Shown in pieces: positions 16,292 to 27,115 of a DNA stretch of 64,000 nt (positions are counted from its first letter, which is position 1; the number at the start of each line of letters is the position of its first letter). Position numbers and translations under genes: made by a program. The notes beneath the pieces were generated by a model. It did not search any database. It was not told where the DNA came from and was given only the letters and a program-made list of their open reading frames with translations. The DNA is from Candidatus Puniceispirillum sp. (GTDB lineage Bacteria; Pseudomonadota; Alphaproteobacteria; Caedimonadales; UBA1908), in the NCBI GenBank assembly GCA_013822015.1, contig PNJU01000007.1, positions 1-64,000 on the forward strand, read 5' to 3'.

Positions 16292-17994
16292 TGGGGCCCT
16301 CATCAACTTATTTTCCACGTTCATTTTCACCTAAAAATGCAGGCCTTGAAACCAGGGCCGGCAAAGCCATTGAAGTGGCACGCGCACGCCTTTGGATGGC
16401 CACCATTGTCTTTATCTTTTGCCTTGTGGCTGTTTTTGGTCGCCTTGTGGATCTCACACTTTTGCGCAGCGGCGAGGACATAGATTATCTGCCAAAAGAT
16501 CAAGTCTTTGCCTCGGGGCGGGCGGACATTGTGGACAAAAATGGCCTTCTTTTGGCCACAACCCTTGTGACAAAATCACTCTATGCCAACGCAAAGAAAG
16601 TTCAAAATCCAAAGGCTGCAGCTAAGAAGCTCGTCACTCTTTTTCCTCAATTGAAGGAAAACGTTGTTTATACACGCCTCACATCAGGCAAGACCTTTGT
16701 ATGGCTCATCCGACATTTGACGCCAAAGCAGCAAGCCAAAGTCCTCGCCCTTGGGATTCCAGGCATTGATTTTGTGCGTGACTATCGCCGGGTTTACCCC
16801 CAAGGAAACCTTGTGTCCCACGCCGTTGGCTTTACGGATATTGATAACAAGGGCGTATCGGGCTTAGAGGTCACCTATGACAAGCGCCTGCGCAGCGATT
16901 CTGCGCCCTTGCGCCTCAGCATCGACACAAAGGTGCAACACATTGTGCGAGAAGAGCTTTTGAAGGGCATTGAAGAATTTGGCTGCTCGGGCGCCAGCTG
17001 CTGTGTCATGGATATTCGCACGGGTGAGCTTTTGGCCCTTGTGTCCCTTCCGGACTTCGACCCCAACGCCCCCACAAAGGCTGAGGAAGACGCTCTCTTT
17101 AATAAGGTGACCCTCGGCATCTACGAGCTTGGCTCCATCATGAAGGTGGCCAATACGGCCATGGCCCTCGAGTCTGGCAAAATGCACCTTGGTACACGTC
17201 TTGATGTGTCCGCCCCATTGAGGGTCGGCCGCTTTAACATCACAGACTACCGCGCCAACCACGGCGTTATTAATATCTCAGAAATTTTTGTTTATTCCTC
17301 CAACAAGGGGTCAGCCAAAATTGCCCTTACCCTGGGCGCCGAGCACCAGAAAGCCTTCTTGAAGAAAATTGGTCTTCTAGATCCTCCGCAAATTGAGCTG
17401 CCTGAAAGAGGCTCCCCTCTCGTCCCCAAACGCTGGCGCGAGGATAAAGTCATCACCATTTCCTATGGATATGGCCTGTCCGTAAGCCCCTTCCAGGCCA
17501 TGGGTGCCATCGCCTCCATGGTGCGCCCCTGGGGCAAAATTACCCCAACGCTTCTGGCCAAAGACTCCAGTGAGCCCATCCAGGGCGAGCGCCTTGTAAG
17601 CGAGAAAACGTCTCGGTCACTTCTGCACCTCATGCGCTTTGTGGTGACCCACGGAACATCTAGAAAAGCCGACATTCCTGGCTACTTTGTTGCGGGCAAA
17701 ACAGGAACTGCAGACTTATTGATTAATGGGCGCTATAATAAGGAGCGTGTTGCTGCTTCCTTCGTGGGCGTATTCGGGCCAGACATCACCCAGCCCCGTT
17801 ACGCCATGGTGCTGCGCCTTTATGATCCGCAGCGCCTGAAGAAAACTTATGGTTTCAATACAGCAGGTTGGAACGCAGCGCCCGTAAGTGGACGCGTCAT
17901 GGAACGCATCTTAACCGTGGAAGGCATTTTGCCGAAAGAAGAAGGGAAAATTCTAGAGCCCTTCTTCCAAAATGTGAGCTTTGAGAAAAAATGA
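16288..17994 (+). CDS. ftsI: Septal class B penicillin-binding protein FtsI (PBP3)
   Basis: The transpeptidase that cross-links septal peptidoglycan, 568 residues. It has an N-terminal membrane helix (~36-58), a PBP dimerisation/pedestal domain (FASGRADIVDKNG, YPQGNLVSHAVGFTD, GLEVTYDKRL), and a transpeptidase domain with SIMK (S283, nucleophile), SSN (337-339) and KTG (471-473). The first motif is GSIMK rather than the more common GSTFK/GSTMK, but the required Ser and Lys are kept. The ATG overlaps the ftsL stop, and the end overlaps murE by four bases. Confidence 0.96.
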   Translation: MMGPSSTYFPRSFSPKNAGLETRAGKAIEVARARLWMATIVFIFCLVAVFGRLVDLTLLRSGEDIDYLPKDQVFASGRADIVDKNGLLLATTLVTKSLYANAKKVQNPKAAAKKLVTLFPQLKENVVYTRLTSGKTFVWLIRHLTPKQQAKVLALGIPGIDFVRDYRRVYPQGNLVSHAVGFTDIDNKGVSGLEVTYDKRLRSDSAPLRLSIDTKVQHIVREELLKGIEEFGCSGASCCVMDIRTGELLALVSLPDFDPNAPTKAEEDALFNKVTLGIYELGSIMKVANTAMALESGKMHLGTRLDVSAPLRVGRFNITDYRANHGVINISEIFVYSSNKGSAKIALTLGAEHQKAFLKKIGLLDPPQIELPERGSPLVPKRWREDKVITISYGYGLSVSPFQAMGAIASMVRPWGKITPTLLAKDSSEPIQGERLVSEKTSRSLLHLMRFVVTHGTSRKADIPGYFVAGKTGTADLLINGRYNKERVAASFVGVFGPDITQPRYAMVLRLYDPQRLKKTYGFNTAGWNAAPVSGRVMERILTVEGILPKEEGKILEPFFQNVSFEKK

Positions 17995-19484
17995 TGCACC
18001 TAAAAGAACTCTTGCCGCTGCTAAGTGACACACCGCTCCCACACCTTGAATCCGTTCCTGTGTCGGGCATTAAAGACCACTCGGCCCATGTCAAACCTGG
18101 GGATCTCTTTCTGGCGCTGCCCTCCCTTTCGGGTAAAGATATCGCTGGAAACATTGAGGAGGCCCTCACAAACGGGGCGGCCGCAGTGATCTTGAGCCAT
18201 CCCCACTGGGATCACTTTAAAACCGCCCACCCGGAAGCTCCCTTCATTCCCACAAAAGATCCACGCCTTGCCCGCGCTAAAATCGCCGCCCATATTTTCC
18301 CGCACCAGCCCAAGCATCTGGTGGCTGTAACAGGCACCAACGGAAAGACATCCACAGTCCACTTCTTTCGCCAAATTTGTGAGATGGCCGGCAAAAAGGC
18401 GGCCTCAATTGGCACCCTTGGCGTGCAAAGCGCTGATGCGTGGTCAAAGGACATGACCCAAGGAATGACATGCCCTGACCCCTTTACACTGCACAAGTGC
18501 TTGGATCATCTTGCAAAGGACGGCACGGACTATGTGGCCCTTGAGGCTTCTAGCCATGGCCTGCATCAAAGACGCCTGGATGGGGCTGATTTTGAGGCCG
18601 CAGCCTTCACGAACCTCAGCCATGAGCATCTGGATTACCACGGCACCCTCCAAGAGTATTTTGAGGCAAAAAAACGCCTTTTCTCGGATCTGTTGGTTGA
18701 CGGCATGACGGCGATTTTGAATGCCGACGACGCACACGCCCAAGAACTTCTGCGCCTGTGCAATAAGCGCCAAGACCGCGTCTTGACTTACGGCAAGGGT
18801 GGCAAAGACGTGCGCCTTGTGGAGCTTGTGCTCCAAGAACATGGTCAGCTTCTGACCCTTGAGATCTTTGGGCGTCTGTGCAAAATCAATTTGCCTTTGG
18901 TGGGCACATTCCAAGCCTCCAATGTCTTGTGCGCGGCCAGTTTAGCGTGCGCGGTGGGCATTTCCTACGACGCTGTCATTGAGGCCCTGCCAAAACTCAA
19001 AAACGTACCTGGCCGCCTTCAATATGTGGGACACACCCACAAGGGTGGTCATGTCTACGTTGACTACGCCCATACACCACACGCCCTAGAAAGTGTGCTC
19101 ACCTCCATTCGTCCCCATGTGAAAGGCCCTGTTGTGGTGGTCTTTGGTTGTGGCGGTGACCGTGACAAGCAAAAACGACGTCTCATGGGCGAGGTTGCCC
19201 ACCTCCACGCGGACCAGGTCATTGTGACCGATGACAACCCGCGCACTGAAGATCCTAAAGTGATTCGCGCCTCCATTCTGGCTGGCTGCCCTGGGGCCAT
19301 TAGCATTGCCGACAGACGTCAAGCCATCGAAACAGCCCTTAAGGGGCTTGGAGAGCACGGGGTATGTGTGATAGCAGGTAAAGGACATGAACAAGGGCAA
19401 CTGGTCAACGGTGACGTCATCCCCTTCGATGACGTTGCGGTGGCAAAGGAGCTCCTGACAGGCTTGAAAGGAACACCTGCGTAA
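17991..19484 (+). CDS. murE: UDP-MurNAc-L-Ala-D-Glu:meso-DAP ligase MurE
   Basis: Cytoplasmic ATP-dependent ligase that adds the third amino acid to the peptidoglycan stem, 497 residues. The ATP-binding loop VTGTNGKTSTVHFF (GTNGKT 115-120) and the central LEASSHGLHQRRL motif are clear. TDDNPRTEDP (DNPR 415-418) is the signature of meso-diaminopimelate-specific MurE rather than the lysine type, which tells the wall chemistry. It overlaps ftsI by four bases and is followed after one base by murF. Confidence 0.97.
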   Translation: MMHLKELLPLLSDTPLPHLESVPVSGIKDHSAHVKPGDLFLALPSLSGKDIAGNIEEALTNGAAAVILSHPHWDHFKTAHPEAPFIPTKDPRLARAKIAAHIFPHQPKHLVAVTGTNGKTSTVHFFRQICEMAGKKAASIGTLGVQSADAWSKDMTQGMTCPDPFTLHKCLDHLAKDGTDYVALEASSHGLHQRRLDGADFEAAAFTNLSHEHLDYHGTLQEYFEAKKRLFSDLLVDGMTAILNADDAHAQELLRLCNKRQDRVLTYGKGGKDVRLVELVLQEHGQLLTLEIFGRLCKINLPLVGTFQASNVLCAASLACAVGISYDAVIEALPKLKNVPGRLQYVGHTHKGGHVYVDYAHTPHALESVLTSIRPHVKGPVVVVFGCGGDRDKQKRRLMGEVAHLHADQVIVTDDNPRTEDPKVIRASILAGCPGAISIADRRQAIETALKGLGEHGVCVIAGKGHEQGQLVNGDVIPFDDVAVAKELLTGLKGTPA

Positions 19485-19485
19485 G

Positions 19486-20919
19486 ATGTTGTGGACAGAT
19501 GCAGATTTAGAGAAGGCCCTGGGTCTTAAGGCGCCTTGCGATTCCTTTGGTGCACAAGGCGTCTCCATTGACACACGTACACTTCACAAGCACGATCTCT
19601 TCATTGCCCTCAAAGGTCCCGTCAGCGATGGGCACGCCCATCTTGAGGAGGCGCGCCGCAAAGGCGCGGCCGCCGCCCTCGTCTCTCACTTTGTTGAAGG
19701 GGTTGATATCCCCCAGTGCGTGGTGCCAGATACCTTTGAGGCCCTCACGCAGCTCGCCCACTTTGCGCGCCAGCGTGCGCAAGCAAAGGTGGCTGCCGTC
19801 ACCGGTAGCTTCGGTAAGACGGGTTCAAAGGAAGCCCTTAAGGATCTTCTTGCGCGTCAAGGGTCCACAACAGCATCCCACTCAAGCTTCAATAATCATT
19901 GGGGCGTGCCCCTCAGTCTTGCGCGCCTGCGTCCCCAAGACGCCTATGGCATTTTTGAGGTGGGCATGAACCACCCGGGTGAAATTGCTCCCCTTGCCAA
20001 GCTCGTGCGCCCACACGTCGCCCTCATTACAACGGTGGATGCCATGCACATGGCCCACATGGGAAGCGTTTGCACCGTCGCCCTTGAAAAAGCCTCCATC
20101 TTTGAAGGTGTTGAACCCGGGGGCTTTGCCATTCTTAATCAGGATAATCCTTATTATGAAGACATGGCATGTGTGGCTAAAGAGCAAGATCTGGAGATCC
20201 TATCCTTTGGCACCCATCCGGAGGCCTTTTCACGCCTCACGGTTTCAAGGCTGACAGAGGCGGGGCTTGAGATCGAGGCACGCATTGGTAAAACCAAGTG
20301 TCATTTTCAGATCCCCGTTTTCCAAACCCACTGGGCCATGAACGCCCTGGGTGTTTTAACAACCATCCACGCCCTGGGCGCGGACATAACCCAGGCCGCG
20401 CGTGATTTTGAGACCTTTGTCCTGCCCCAAGGCCGGGGACATCAGACCAAAGTGCACTTGCCGGACGGAGGTTACTTTACGGTCATTGATGAGAGCTATA
20501 ACGCAGGACCTGCCTCCATGCGCGCGGCCCTTGAAACCCTTGGTGTGATGAAGCCGGGCCCCTCAGGCAAGCGCATTGCTGTCCTGGCTGAAATGTTGGA
20601 GCTGGGCGACCAGAGCGAAGAGGAACATAGGGCCCTCTTGCCACTGCTTGAAAAAGCCGGCGTCACGCGCGTATTTACCCTAGGCGCCGCCACCGAGCCC
20701 CTAGCCAGCGCACTCCCGCCTTCCATGGCCGCCTACCACGGCCATGGCAACGAGGATTTAGAGGCGCTGACAAAAGCCGTTTTGGCAGAAGTCTCGCCCG
20801 GAGACGTCATCATGCTGAAAGGATCTCGTGGCCAGCGCGCGTATAGAGGCCGCCTGTCCCATGTGGTGGACGCGCTTTTAGGCCTTGATCCTTCCCACGC
20901 ACCCGGAAAGGCCATGTAA
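19486..20919 (+). CDS. murF: UDP-MurNAc-tripeptide:D-Ala-D-Ala ligase MurF
   Basis: Adds D-Ala-D-Ala to complete the pentapeptide, 477 residues. Seen: the N-terminal uridine-binding region ([20 protein letters not shown]), the ATP loop [15 protein letters not shown] (107-112), [25 protein letters not shown] and the C-terminal [17 protein letters not shown]. The substrate D-Ala-D-Ala is made by Ddl in the same cluster. The stop overlaps the mraY start by one base (TAATG). Confidence 0.97.
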   Translation: MLWTDADLEKALGLKAPCDSFGAQGVSIDTRTLHKHDLFIALKGPVSDGHAHLEEARRKGAAAALVSHFVEGVDIPQCVVPDTFEALTQLAHFARQRAQAKVAAVTGSFGKTGSKEALKDLLARQGSTTASHSSFNNHWGVPLSLARLRPQDAYGIFEVGMNHPGEIAPLAKLVRPHVALITTVDAMHMAHMGSVCTVALEKASIFEGVEPGGFAILNQDNPYYEDMACVAKEQDLEILSFGTHPEAFSRLTVSRLTEAGLEIEARIGKTKCHFQIPVFQTHWAMNALGVLTTIHALGADITQAARDFETFVLPQGRGHQTKVHLPDGGYFTVIDESYNAGPASMRAALETLGVMKPGPSGKRIAVLAEMLELGDQSEEEHRALLPLLEKAGVTRVFTLGAATEPLASALPPSMAAYHGHGNEDLEALTKAVLAEVSPGDVIMLKGSRGQRAYRGRLSHVVDALLGLDPSHAPGKAM

Positions 20920-22007
20920 TGCTTTACGCTTTTTTGCACAGTTTCTTTCCCGATGCCACACTGGCCAATCTTTTTCGCTACATCACCTTTCGCACCTTTG
21001 GCGCCCTTTTGACCTCCCTGGTTTTGGGCCTATGGCTGGCCCCACGCTTTATCCGCTGGCTCAAGTCCAAACAGCGTGAAGGACAGCCCATTCGCGATGA
21101 CGGGCCAGAAAGTCACCTTCTGACCAAAAAAGGGACCCCCACCATGGGCGGTCTTTTGACCCTTTGTGTGATTACGGTCAGCGTCCTTTTGTGGGGCAAC
21201 TTTGAGAATCACGTCCTGTGGATTGTGCTGACGGTTACACTTGGATTTGGGGCGCTTGGCGCCATGGACGATATGGTCAAGCTCACACGTAAGACCCACC
21301 ATGGTCTTTCGGCGCGCAAGAAATTTGTGCTGCAGCTTCTTATTGCGGGGCTTGCCTCCGTCGCCATTACTCTGTGGCTGCCACAAACCCACGCAACCCA
21401 CCTCACCTTTCCTTTCTTCAAAAGTTTCTTCATGGACTTGGGTTGGTTTTTTATTCCCTTTGCCATGGCGGTGATGGTGGGCGCCTCAAATGCTGTCAAC
21501 CTCACAGACGGCCTCGATGGCCTTGCCACGGTCCCCATTATGGTGGTGGCCGGGTGCTTTCTGATTATCTCATACCTTGTGGGACACCACGTGTTTGCCA
21601 CTTATTTACAGATCCCCTATATCGTGGGCGCGGGTGAACTTGCGGTCTTTTGCGGGGCCCTTGTGGGCGCGAGCCTTGCCTTTTTGTGGTACAACGCCCC
21701 GCCCGCCATGGTTTTCATGGGGGACACAGGGTCCTTGGCCCTGGGCGGCGCACTAGGTGCAATCTCCCTTATTACCAAGCATGAGCTCGTTCTGTTCATT
21801 ACGGGCGGCCTTTTTGTCATGGAGACCGTCTCTGTCATTATTCAGGTCATGCACTTTAAGCGCACGGGAAGGCGCGTCTTTCTCATGGCGCCCATTCATC
21901 ATCATTTTGAAAAGAAGGGATGGTCCGAGCCCCTCATCGTGATTCGCTTTTGGATTATTTCCATCGTGTTAGGGCTTGTGGGCCTTGCCACACTGAAGTT
22001 GAGGTAA
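20919..22007 (+). CDS. mraY: Phospho-MurNAc-pentapeptide transferase MraY
   Basis: Integral membrane enzyme that moves phospho-MurNAc-pentapeptide onto undecaprenyl phosphate to make lipid I. It has 362 residues and about ten membrane helices. Motifs: [40 protein letters not shown] (Asp-rich Mg site), [12 protein letters not shown] and the cytosolic HHHFEKKGW triad. It has the full family length and expected place between murF and murD. Confidence 0.97.
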   Translation: MLYAFLHSFFPDATLANLFRYITFRTFGALLTSLVLGLWLAPRFIRWLKSKQREGQPIRDDGPESHLLTKKGTPTMGGLLTLCVITVSVLLWGNFENHVLWIVLTVTLGFGALGAMDDMVKLTRKTHHGLSARKKFVLQLLIAGLASVAITLWLPQTHATHLTFPFFKSFFMDLGWFFIPFAMAVMVGASNAVNLTDGLDGLATVPIMVVAGCFLIISYLVGHHVFATYLQIPYIVGAGELAVFCGALVGASLAFLWYNAPPAMVFMGDTGSLALGGALGAISLITKHELVLFITGGLFVMETVSVIIQVMHFKRTGRRVFLMAPIHHHFEKKGWSEPLIVIRFWIISIVLGLVGLATLKLR

Positions 22008-22011
22008 CCAA

Positions 22012-23388
22012 ATGCTTGACCTGCCCTTTGCCAAAGACAAAGCGTACTACGTTGTGGGGCTTGCTCGAAGCGGCCTTGCAACCTGCCGCGCCCTCTTCAA
22101 AGCCGGCGCACGCGTTTACGCTTGGGACGATGCTAACCAGGGGGCGAGGGATGAAGCCACCTCCATGGGCGCACAGGTTCTGCCCCCCCATGAAGCGCCT
22201 TGGGGGGATCTGGCGGCCCTTGTCCTAAGCCCTGGCATTGCCCACCTCAATCCCCTCCCCCATGAAAGCGCGACCCTTGCGCGGGCTGCCCATGTACCCA
22301 TCATTTGTGATCTGGATCTCTTGTTTCAGCTGCCAACAAGCGCGCGCACCATCTGTGTCACGGGCACCAATGGAAAATCCACCACCACGGCCCTGATCGC
22401 ACATATTCTGACCCAAGCCGGACACCTCGTACAAATGGGCGGCAATATTGGCGTGCCCGCTCTTGACCTAGCCCCCCTACCAAAAGGCGGCTTTTATGTT
22501 TTGGAGATGTCCTCTTACCAGCTAGAGCGCGTGCCCCACATGCGAGCACACGTGGGCGTGCTTTTAAACCTGACGCCGGACCATTTATCACGACACGGCG
22601 GCTGGGCGGGTTATATCGAGGCCAAAGAACGTCTCCTCCTCCAAGGCGCCCCCTTCATGGTTATGGGACAGGATGATGAGGAAAACCGCATCCTGTACGA
22701 GAAACACGCCGCGCGTCTTGAGGCCTGTACCGTGCACCTCCATGAAAGACAACCTGGCGCACTTTACGTGGCGGGCCCCTCCCTTGTGGACGCGCGCTGG
22801 GAAGAGGCCCGCACCATTGTGACATTAAGCGACGTCAAGGATCACCTGCCGGGTCTGCATAATGCCCAAAACATCTTAGCGGCTTATGGCGCATGCCGCG
22901 CCGTTGGCGTCTCCTTTGAGGCATGCCAGAAAGGGATTTTGTCTTTCCCCGGTCTTGCCCACCGCATAGAGCGCTTGGGAAAGGTGCAGGGCGTCACCTT
23001 CATCAACGACAGCAAAGGCACCAATGGACAGGCAACGGCCAATGCGCTGCGTGCTTTTCAAGACATCTCTTGGATTGTGGGTGGGGTCGCCAAAGAGGAC
23101 GGCTTAGAGGCCGTCCAGGACCAGCTACCACGTGTGCGCCACGCCTATCTCATTGGCCAAAGCCAAGACGACTTTGCCAAGGCTCTCGATGGTCACGTTC
23201 CTTACACAAAATGTACAACCCTTGATCAAGCTGTGGCGCGGGCCATGGAGGATCTTGCGGGAAAAACAGGTACGCTTCTTTTGTCCCCAGCGTGCGCAAG
23301 CTTTGATCAATTCGCCGACTTTGAGGCCAGAGGCAACGCCTTTCGCGCCCTTTTTGAATCCTACCACGGGAAGGAAGGCGCCCAATGA
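22012..23388 (+). CDS. murD: UDP-MurNAc-L-Ala:D-Glu ligase MurD
   Basis: Adds D-glutamate to UDP-MurNAc-L-Ala, 458 residues. Features are the N-terminal Rossmann YYVVGLARSGLATCRAL, ATP loop ICVTGTNGKSTTTAL (118-124), NIGVPALDL, LEMSSYQLERV, NLTPDHLSRHGG, and the C-terminal FINDSKGTNGQATANAL. It overlaps ftsW by four bases. Confidence 0.97.
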   Translation: MLDLPFAKDKAYYVVGLARSGLATCRALFKAGARVYAWDDANQGARDEATSMGAQVLPPHEAPWGDLAALVLSPGIAHLNPLPHESATLARAAHVPIICDLDLLFQLPTSARTICVTGTNGKSTTTALIAHILTQAGHLVQMGGNIGVPALDLAPLPKGGFYVLEMSSYQLERVPHMRAHVGVLLNLTPDHLSRHGGWAGYIEAKERLLLQGAPFMVMGQDDEENRILYEKHAARLEACTVHLHERQPGALYVAGPSLVDARWEEARTIVTLSDVKDHLPGLHNAQNILAAYGACRAVGVSFEACQKGILSFPGLAHRIERLGKVQGVTFINDSKGTNGQATANALRAFQDISWIVGGVAKEDGLEAVQDQLPRVRHAYLIGQSQDDFAKALDGHVPYTKCTTLDQAVARAMEDLAGKTGTLLLSPACASFDQFADFEARGNAFRALFESYHGKEGAQ

Positions 23389-24530
23389 GCTGGCTTTCAC
23401 GCGCTGACACTAGTCCCTTGGGGCGCTGGTGGTGGACCGTTGACCGGTGGGCGCTCATGGGTATTGTGCTTCTCATGGGGCTTGGGTTTTTCCTGACCAT
23501 GGCCGCAAGTCCGGCGGTGGCAACACACCTGAAGCTTGACTCCTTTTACTTCGTCAAACGCCATGCCTTTTTTGTGGTACTCGTCTTTGGCATGCTTGTG
23601 GGCGTGTCTCTCTTGTCGGTCCATAACCTCCGGCGCGTATGTCTCGTTTTGTACGTGGGATGTTTGTTACTGCTTTTAGCCACACCCTTTTTAGGCGTTG
23701 AGATTAAGGGCGCCAAACGCTGGTTGTCGCTGGGCGGGTTTTCCCTCCAGCCGTCGGAGTTCGTCAAGCCTGTCTTAACGGTCCTTGTGGCGTGGATGCT
23801 GTCCGAGTCCCAGCGCGACGCCACCTTTCCCGGGCGCACGGCAGCCCTTGTGATGTACGCGCTCGTCGTGGGTCTTTTGCTGCTGCAACCCGATATGGGT
23901 ATGATCATCCTCATTACGGGGGTGACCTTTGTTCAGTTTTTCTTGGCGGGCTTGCCCCTTGCTTGGGTGGCCGTTGCAACGGCTGTGGGAAGCGCGGGCC
24001 TTGTGGGGAGCTATTTCCTCTTCTCCCACGTGCGTGGACGCGTGGACCGCTTTCTGGACCCTTCCTCAGGCGACAAATTCACAGACCGCTATCAGATTAC
24101 CCAGTCACTGGAGGCCTTCGTCAACGGCGGCCTTTGGGGCAGAGGTCCCGGTGAAGGCACCGTTAAGGCCCACCTCCCCGACGCCCACGCGGACTTTATC
24201 TTTGCCGTGGCGGGAGAGGAATTCGGCTTTATCCTGTGCGCCATTATTGTGTGCCTCTTTGCCTTTGTGGTCCTGCGTTCCCTGGCGCGTATCTTTTACG
24301 ATGACTATCTTTTTGCGGTTTTGGCGGTGGCGGGACTGATTTTGCAGTTTGGACTGCAAGCCCTTATCAATATGGCCTCCACCCTAAACCTTATCCCCAC
24401 CAAGGGGATGACGCTCCCCTTTGTCAGCTACGGCGGATCCTCCATGATGGCCACGGCCCTGACCATGGGATTTGTCCTGGCCCTTACGCGGCGCCGTTTA
24501 GAGGTGCAAAAGCACACCTATGACACCTAA
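23385..24530 (+). CDS. ftsW: Septal peptidoglycan glycosyltransferase FtsW
   Basis: SEDS-family polymerase that works with FtsI at the septum, 381 residues with about ten membrane helices. Signature stretches: GAKRWLSLGGFSLQPSEFVK, QPDMGMIILITGV, DRYQITQSLEAF, HADFIFAVAGEEFG, and the C-terminal LIPTKGMTLPFVSYGGSSM. The ATG overlaps murD (ATGA) and the end overlaps murG by 11 bases. Confidence 0.97.
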   Translation: MSWLSRADTSPLGRWWWTVDRWALMGIVLLMGLGFFLTMAASPAVATHLKLDSFYFVKRHAFFVVLVFGMLVGVSLLSVHNLRRVCLVLYVGCLLLLLATPFLGVEIKGAKRWLSLGGFSLQPSEFVKPVLTVLVAWMLSESQRDATFPGRTAALVMYALVVGLLLLQPDMGMIILITGVTFVQFFLAGLPLAWVAVATAVGSAGLVGSYFLFSHVRGRVDRFLDPSSGDKFTDRYQITQSLEAFVNGGLWGRGPGEGTVKAHLPDAHADFIFAVAGEEFGFILCAIIVCLFAFVVLRSLARIFYDDYLFAVLAVAGLILQFGLQALINMASTLNLIPTKGMTLPFVSYGGSSMMATALTMGFVLALTRRRLEVQKHTYDT

Positions 24531-25629
24531 CACGCTTTTTATTGTTGCTGGCGGCACAGGCGGTCACGTCATGCCAGCCCTTGCGCTGCGTCACGCCCTT
24601 ACGGATAGCGGGCTAGAGGCACACTTTATTTGCGACATGCGTGGACAGAAATACGTGCCCCACGACATGCCACACACGCACACCATGCCCCTGGCGTCAA
24701 AGTCACCACTGGGAATCGCGCGCGCGGTTTTGTGGAGCATGAAGCAGCTGCGTGCCTATAAGCCCTCCTGCGTTGTCTCCTTTGGAGGCTATCCTGCATT
24801 TCCCATGAACATCGCGGCGCTTCTTTTGCGCGTACCTCTTATGCTGCACGAACAAAATGCCCTCATGGGGCGCGTCAACCGTCTTTTTGCACCCTTTGCC
24901 AGCAAAGTTGCCCTCTCCTGGGAAAAGACCCAAGGTTTACCAACGCGTTGGATGAATGAAACAAATATTCACGTGACGGGCCTTCCTGTTCGGCAAGATT
25001 TTGAGACGCTTAGAAATCAAAGCTATACACCTTGCCCCCCCCAAGAGCCTTTTCATATTTTGGTTCTGGGCGGCAGTCAAGGCGCAACAATTTTCTCAAA
25101 AATCGTTCCCAAAACCCTTGCAAGCTTGTCTGAAAAGTTGCACAAACGTATCAGGCTGACGATGCAGTGCCCTGCGTCAAGCTTGAAAGAGGCCAAAGAC
25201 ATCTGTCAAAAAGGCAATATTGAAGCGCATGTGGATGTTTTCTTTCAAAACGTCAGTGCCCTTCTCAAAGAGGCCCACTTGGTGATTTGCCGCTCAGGCG
25301 CATCCAGTGTGGCAGAAATTGCTTATTGCGGACGTCCGGCCCTGTTTGTGCCCTACCCCTTGGCTAAGGACGACCACCAACGGTGGAACGCCCAAAGTCT
25401 GGTTGATGAGGGTGGCGCATGGATGCTTGACCAAGAGCACTTCACCCAAGACAGGTTGACCTGTCACATCGAACGCCTTGCGCAAAATCCGCATCTTTTG
25501 CTGTTCGCAGCAGAGCGTGCACGCGCACTTGCCCATCCACGCGCCCTTCAGGCATTGGTGGGCCTTGTCAGGGAGGTAATGCCTTACGAACAACGTCAGG
25601 CAGTGAAAAAAGAAATTTTAGGAGCGTAA
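24520..25629 (+). CDS. murG: Lipid II synthase MurG
   Basis: GT28 glycosyltransferase on the inner face of the membrane that adds GlcNAc to lipid I, 369 residues. It shows the N-terminal glycine loop IVAGGTGGHVMPALAL, VVSFGGYPAFP, LHEQNALMGRVNRL, the donor-side LGGSQGATIFS and CRSGASSVAEI. GC-poorer codons appear in its second half, but no frame disruption is seen. Confidence 0.97.
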   Translation: MTPNTLFIVAGGTGGHVMPALALRHALTDSGLEAHFICDMRGQKYVPHDMPHTHTMPLASKSPLGIARAVLWSMKQLRAYKPSCVVSFGGYPAFPMNIAALLLRVPLMLHEQNALMGRVNRLFAPFASKVALSWEKTQGLPTRWMNETNIHVTGLPVRQDFETLRNQSYTPCPPQEPFHILVLGGSQGATIFSKIVPKTLASLSEKLHKRIRLTMQCPASSLKEAKDICQKGNIEAHVDVFFQNVSALLKEAHLVICRSGASSVAEIAYCGRPALFVPYPLAKDDHQRWNAQSLVDEGGAWMLDQEHFTQDRLTCHIERLAQNPHLLLFAAERARALAHPRALQALVGLVREVMPYEQRQAVKKEILGA

Positions 25630-25637
25630 GGACGATC

Positions 25638-27101
25638 ATGCACGTGTTACCCAAAAACGTAGGCCCCATCCACCTCATTGGTATTGGAGGCATTGGCATG
25701 AGCGGCGTTGCCAGTATTTTGCACGCCCTCGGGTTTCGTGTCCAAGGATCGGACGCGGGAGCGGGCGCCAACGTCGTGCGCCTGCGTCAACAAGGCATTG
25801 AGGTCCATATCGGTCACGATCCGTCTCACCTCCAAGACGTGAGTGTGGTGGTGATTTCCTCAGCCGTCAAAGGCGACAATGTGGAGTTGATGGAAGCCAG
25901 GCGTCGGCGCATCCCTGTGGTGAAGCGCGCGGACATGCTGGCCGAAATCATGCGCCTGCGCCCCTCCATTGCCGTGGGCGGCACCCATGGCAAGACCACG
26001 ACGACGTCTCTTGTGGCCTCACTCCTCGACGCAGGCGGATGCGATCCAACGGTTGTGAGTGGCGGTATCATCAACGCCTATGGCACCAACGCGCGCCCCG
26101 GACAAGGCGCTTGGCTGGTGGCCGAGGCCGATGAGTCCGACGGCACCTTTGTACGCTTGCCCGCAACAATCTCCGTTGTCACCAACATTGATCCCGAGCA
26201 CCTCGAGCACTACGGCAGCTTTGATAAGCTGAAAGAGTCATTCCTGGCCTTTGTGGAGAATATTCCCTTTTACGGACTAGGCGTTGTGTGCTTTGACCAT
26301 CCTGAGGTGCGCGCCCTTTACGGGACGCTGACGGACAGGCGCCTCATAAGATACGGATTTTGCCAGGACGCAGATCTGCGTGCAACGAACCTACGCTTCT
26401 CACCCTCAGGCACAACCTTTGACGTGACACTTTCCCAGCGCATCCAAGACTTCTGGCCAAGTACCCCCTATGGACCCGAAATGAAGGATCTCTTTTTACC
26501 GCTTCTTGGCGAGCATAATGCGTCCAACGCCCTGGCGGCCATTGCGTGCGGCCTTGAGCTGGGCCTGTCCCAGGACGCCATCCGCGCCGGCCTTGCGGCC
26601 TTTAGCGGTGTTGAGCGCCGCTTTACCCGCGTTGGAAGCGTGGGAGGCGTACACATCATCGATGATTATGCCCACCACCCCGCCGAAATACGCGCAGTAC
26701 TGCGTACGGCCCGCCAGGTCAACCCCAAGCGTGTTCTGGCCGTGGTGCAGCCCCACCGTTATTCGCGTCTCGCTTCCCTTTTTGAGGACTTTGCCGACGC
26801 GTTTGAAGGCGCTGACCACGTGATTGTGGCGCCCGTTTACGCCGCCGGCGAAGAGCCCATTCCAGACGTCACGCACACCCGCTTGGCCAGCGCCCTTGAA
26901 AGCAAAGGGCACAGCGTCCATGTCCTTGGTGGCAGGGATGATCTTGCCCCCCTTTTGACGCGTATTGCCAAAGAGGGTGACTATGTGGTGTGTATGGGCG
27001 CCGGAGATATTACGGCCTGGGCAAAGGAGCTGCCTAAGTGCCTTTTTCAGAGCGTGGCGCGTGAATGCCTGACAATAGAACAAGACAGGGTATGTGCATA
27101 A
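25638..27101 (+). CDS. murC: UDP-MurNAc:L-Ala ligase MurC
   Basis: First amino-acid ligase of the stem peptide, 487 residues. Motifs: the UDP-binding HLIGIGGIGMSGVA, the ATP loop AVGGTHGKTTTTSL (115-121), VVSGGIINAYG, AEADESDGTF, TNIDPEHLEHYGS, and IDDYAHHPAEIRAVL. An 8-base gap follows murG, with GGAG at the end of murG serving as SD. Confidence 0.97.
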   Translation: MHVLPKNVGPIHLIGIGGIGMSGVASILHALGFRVQGSDAGAGANVVRLRQQGIEVHIGHDPSHLQDVSVVVISSAVKGDNVELMEARRRRIPVVKRADMLAEIMRLRPSIAVGGTHGKTTTTSLVASLLDAGGCDPTVVSGGIINAYGTNARPGQGAWLVAEADESDGTFVRLPATISVVTNIDPEHLEHYGSFDKLKESFLAFVENIPFYGLGVVCFDHPEVRALYGTLTDRRLIRYGFCQDADLRATNLRFSPSGTTFDVTLSQRIQDFWPSTPYGPEMKDLFLPLLGEHNASNALAAIACGLELGLSQDAIRAGLAAFSGVERRFTRVGSVGGVHIIDDYAHHPAEIRAVLRTARQVNPKRVLAVVQPHRYSRLASLFEDFADAFEGADHVIVAPVYAAGEEPIPDVTHTRLASALESKGHSVHVLGGRDDLAPLLTRIAKEGDYVVCMGAGDITAWAKELPKCLFQSVARECLTIEQDRVCA

Positions 27102-27115
27102 GGGAGGATGAACAC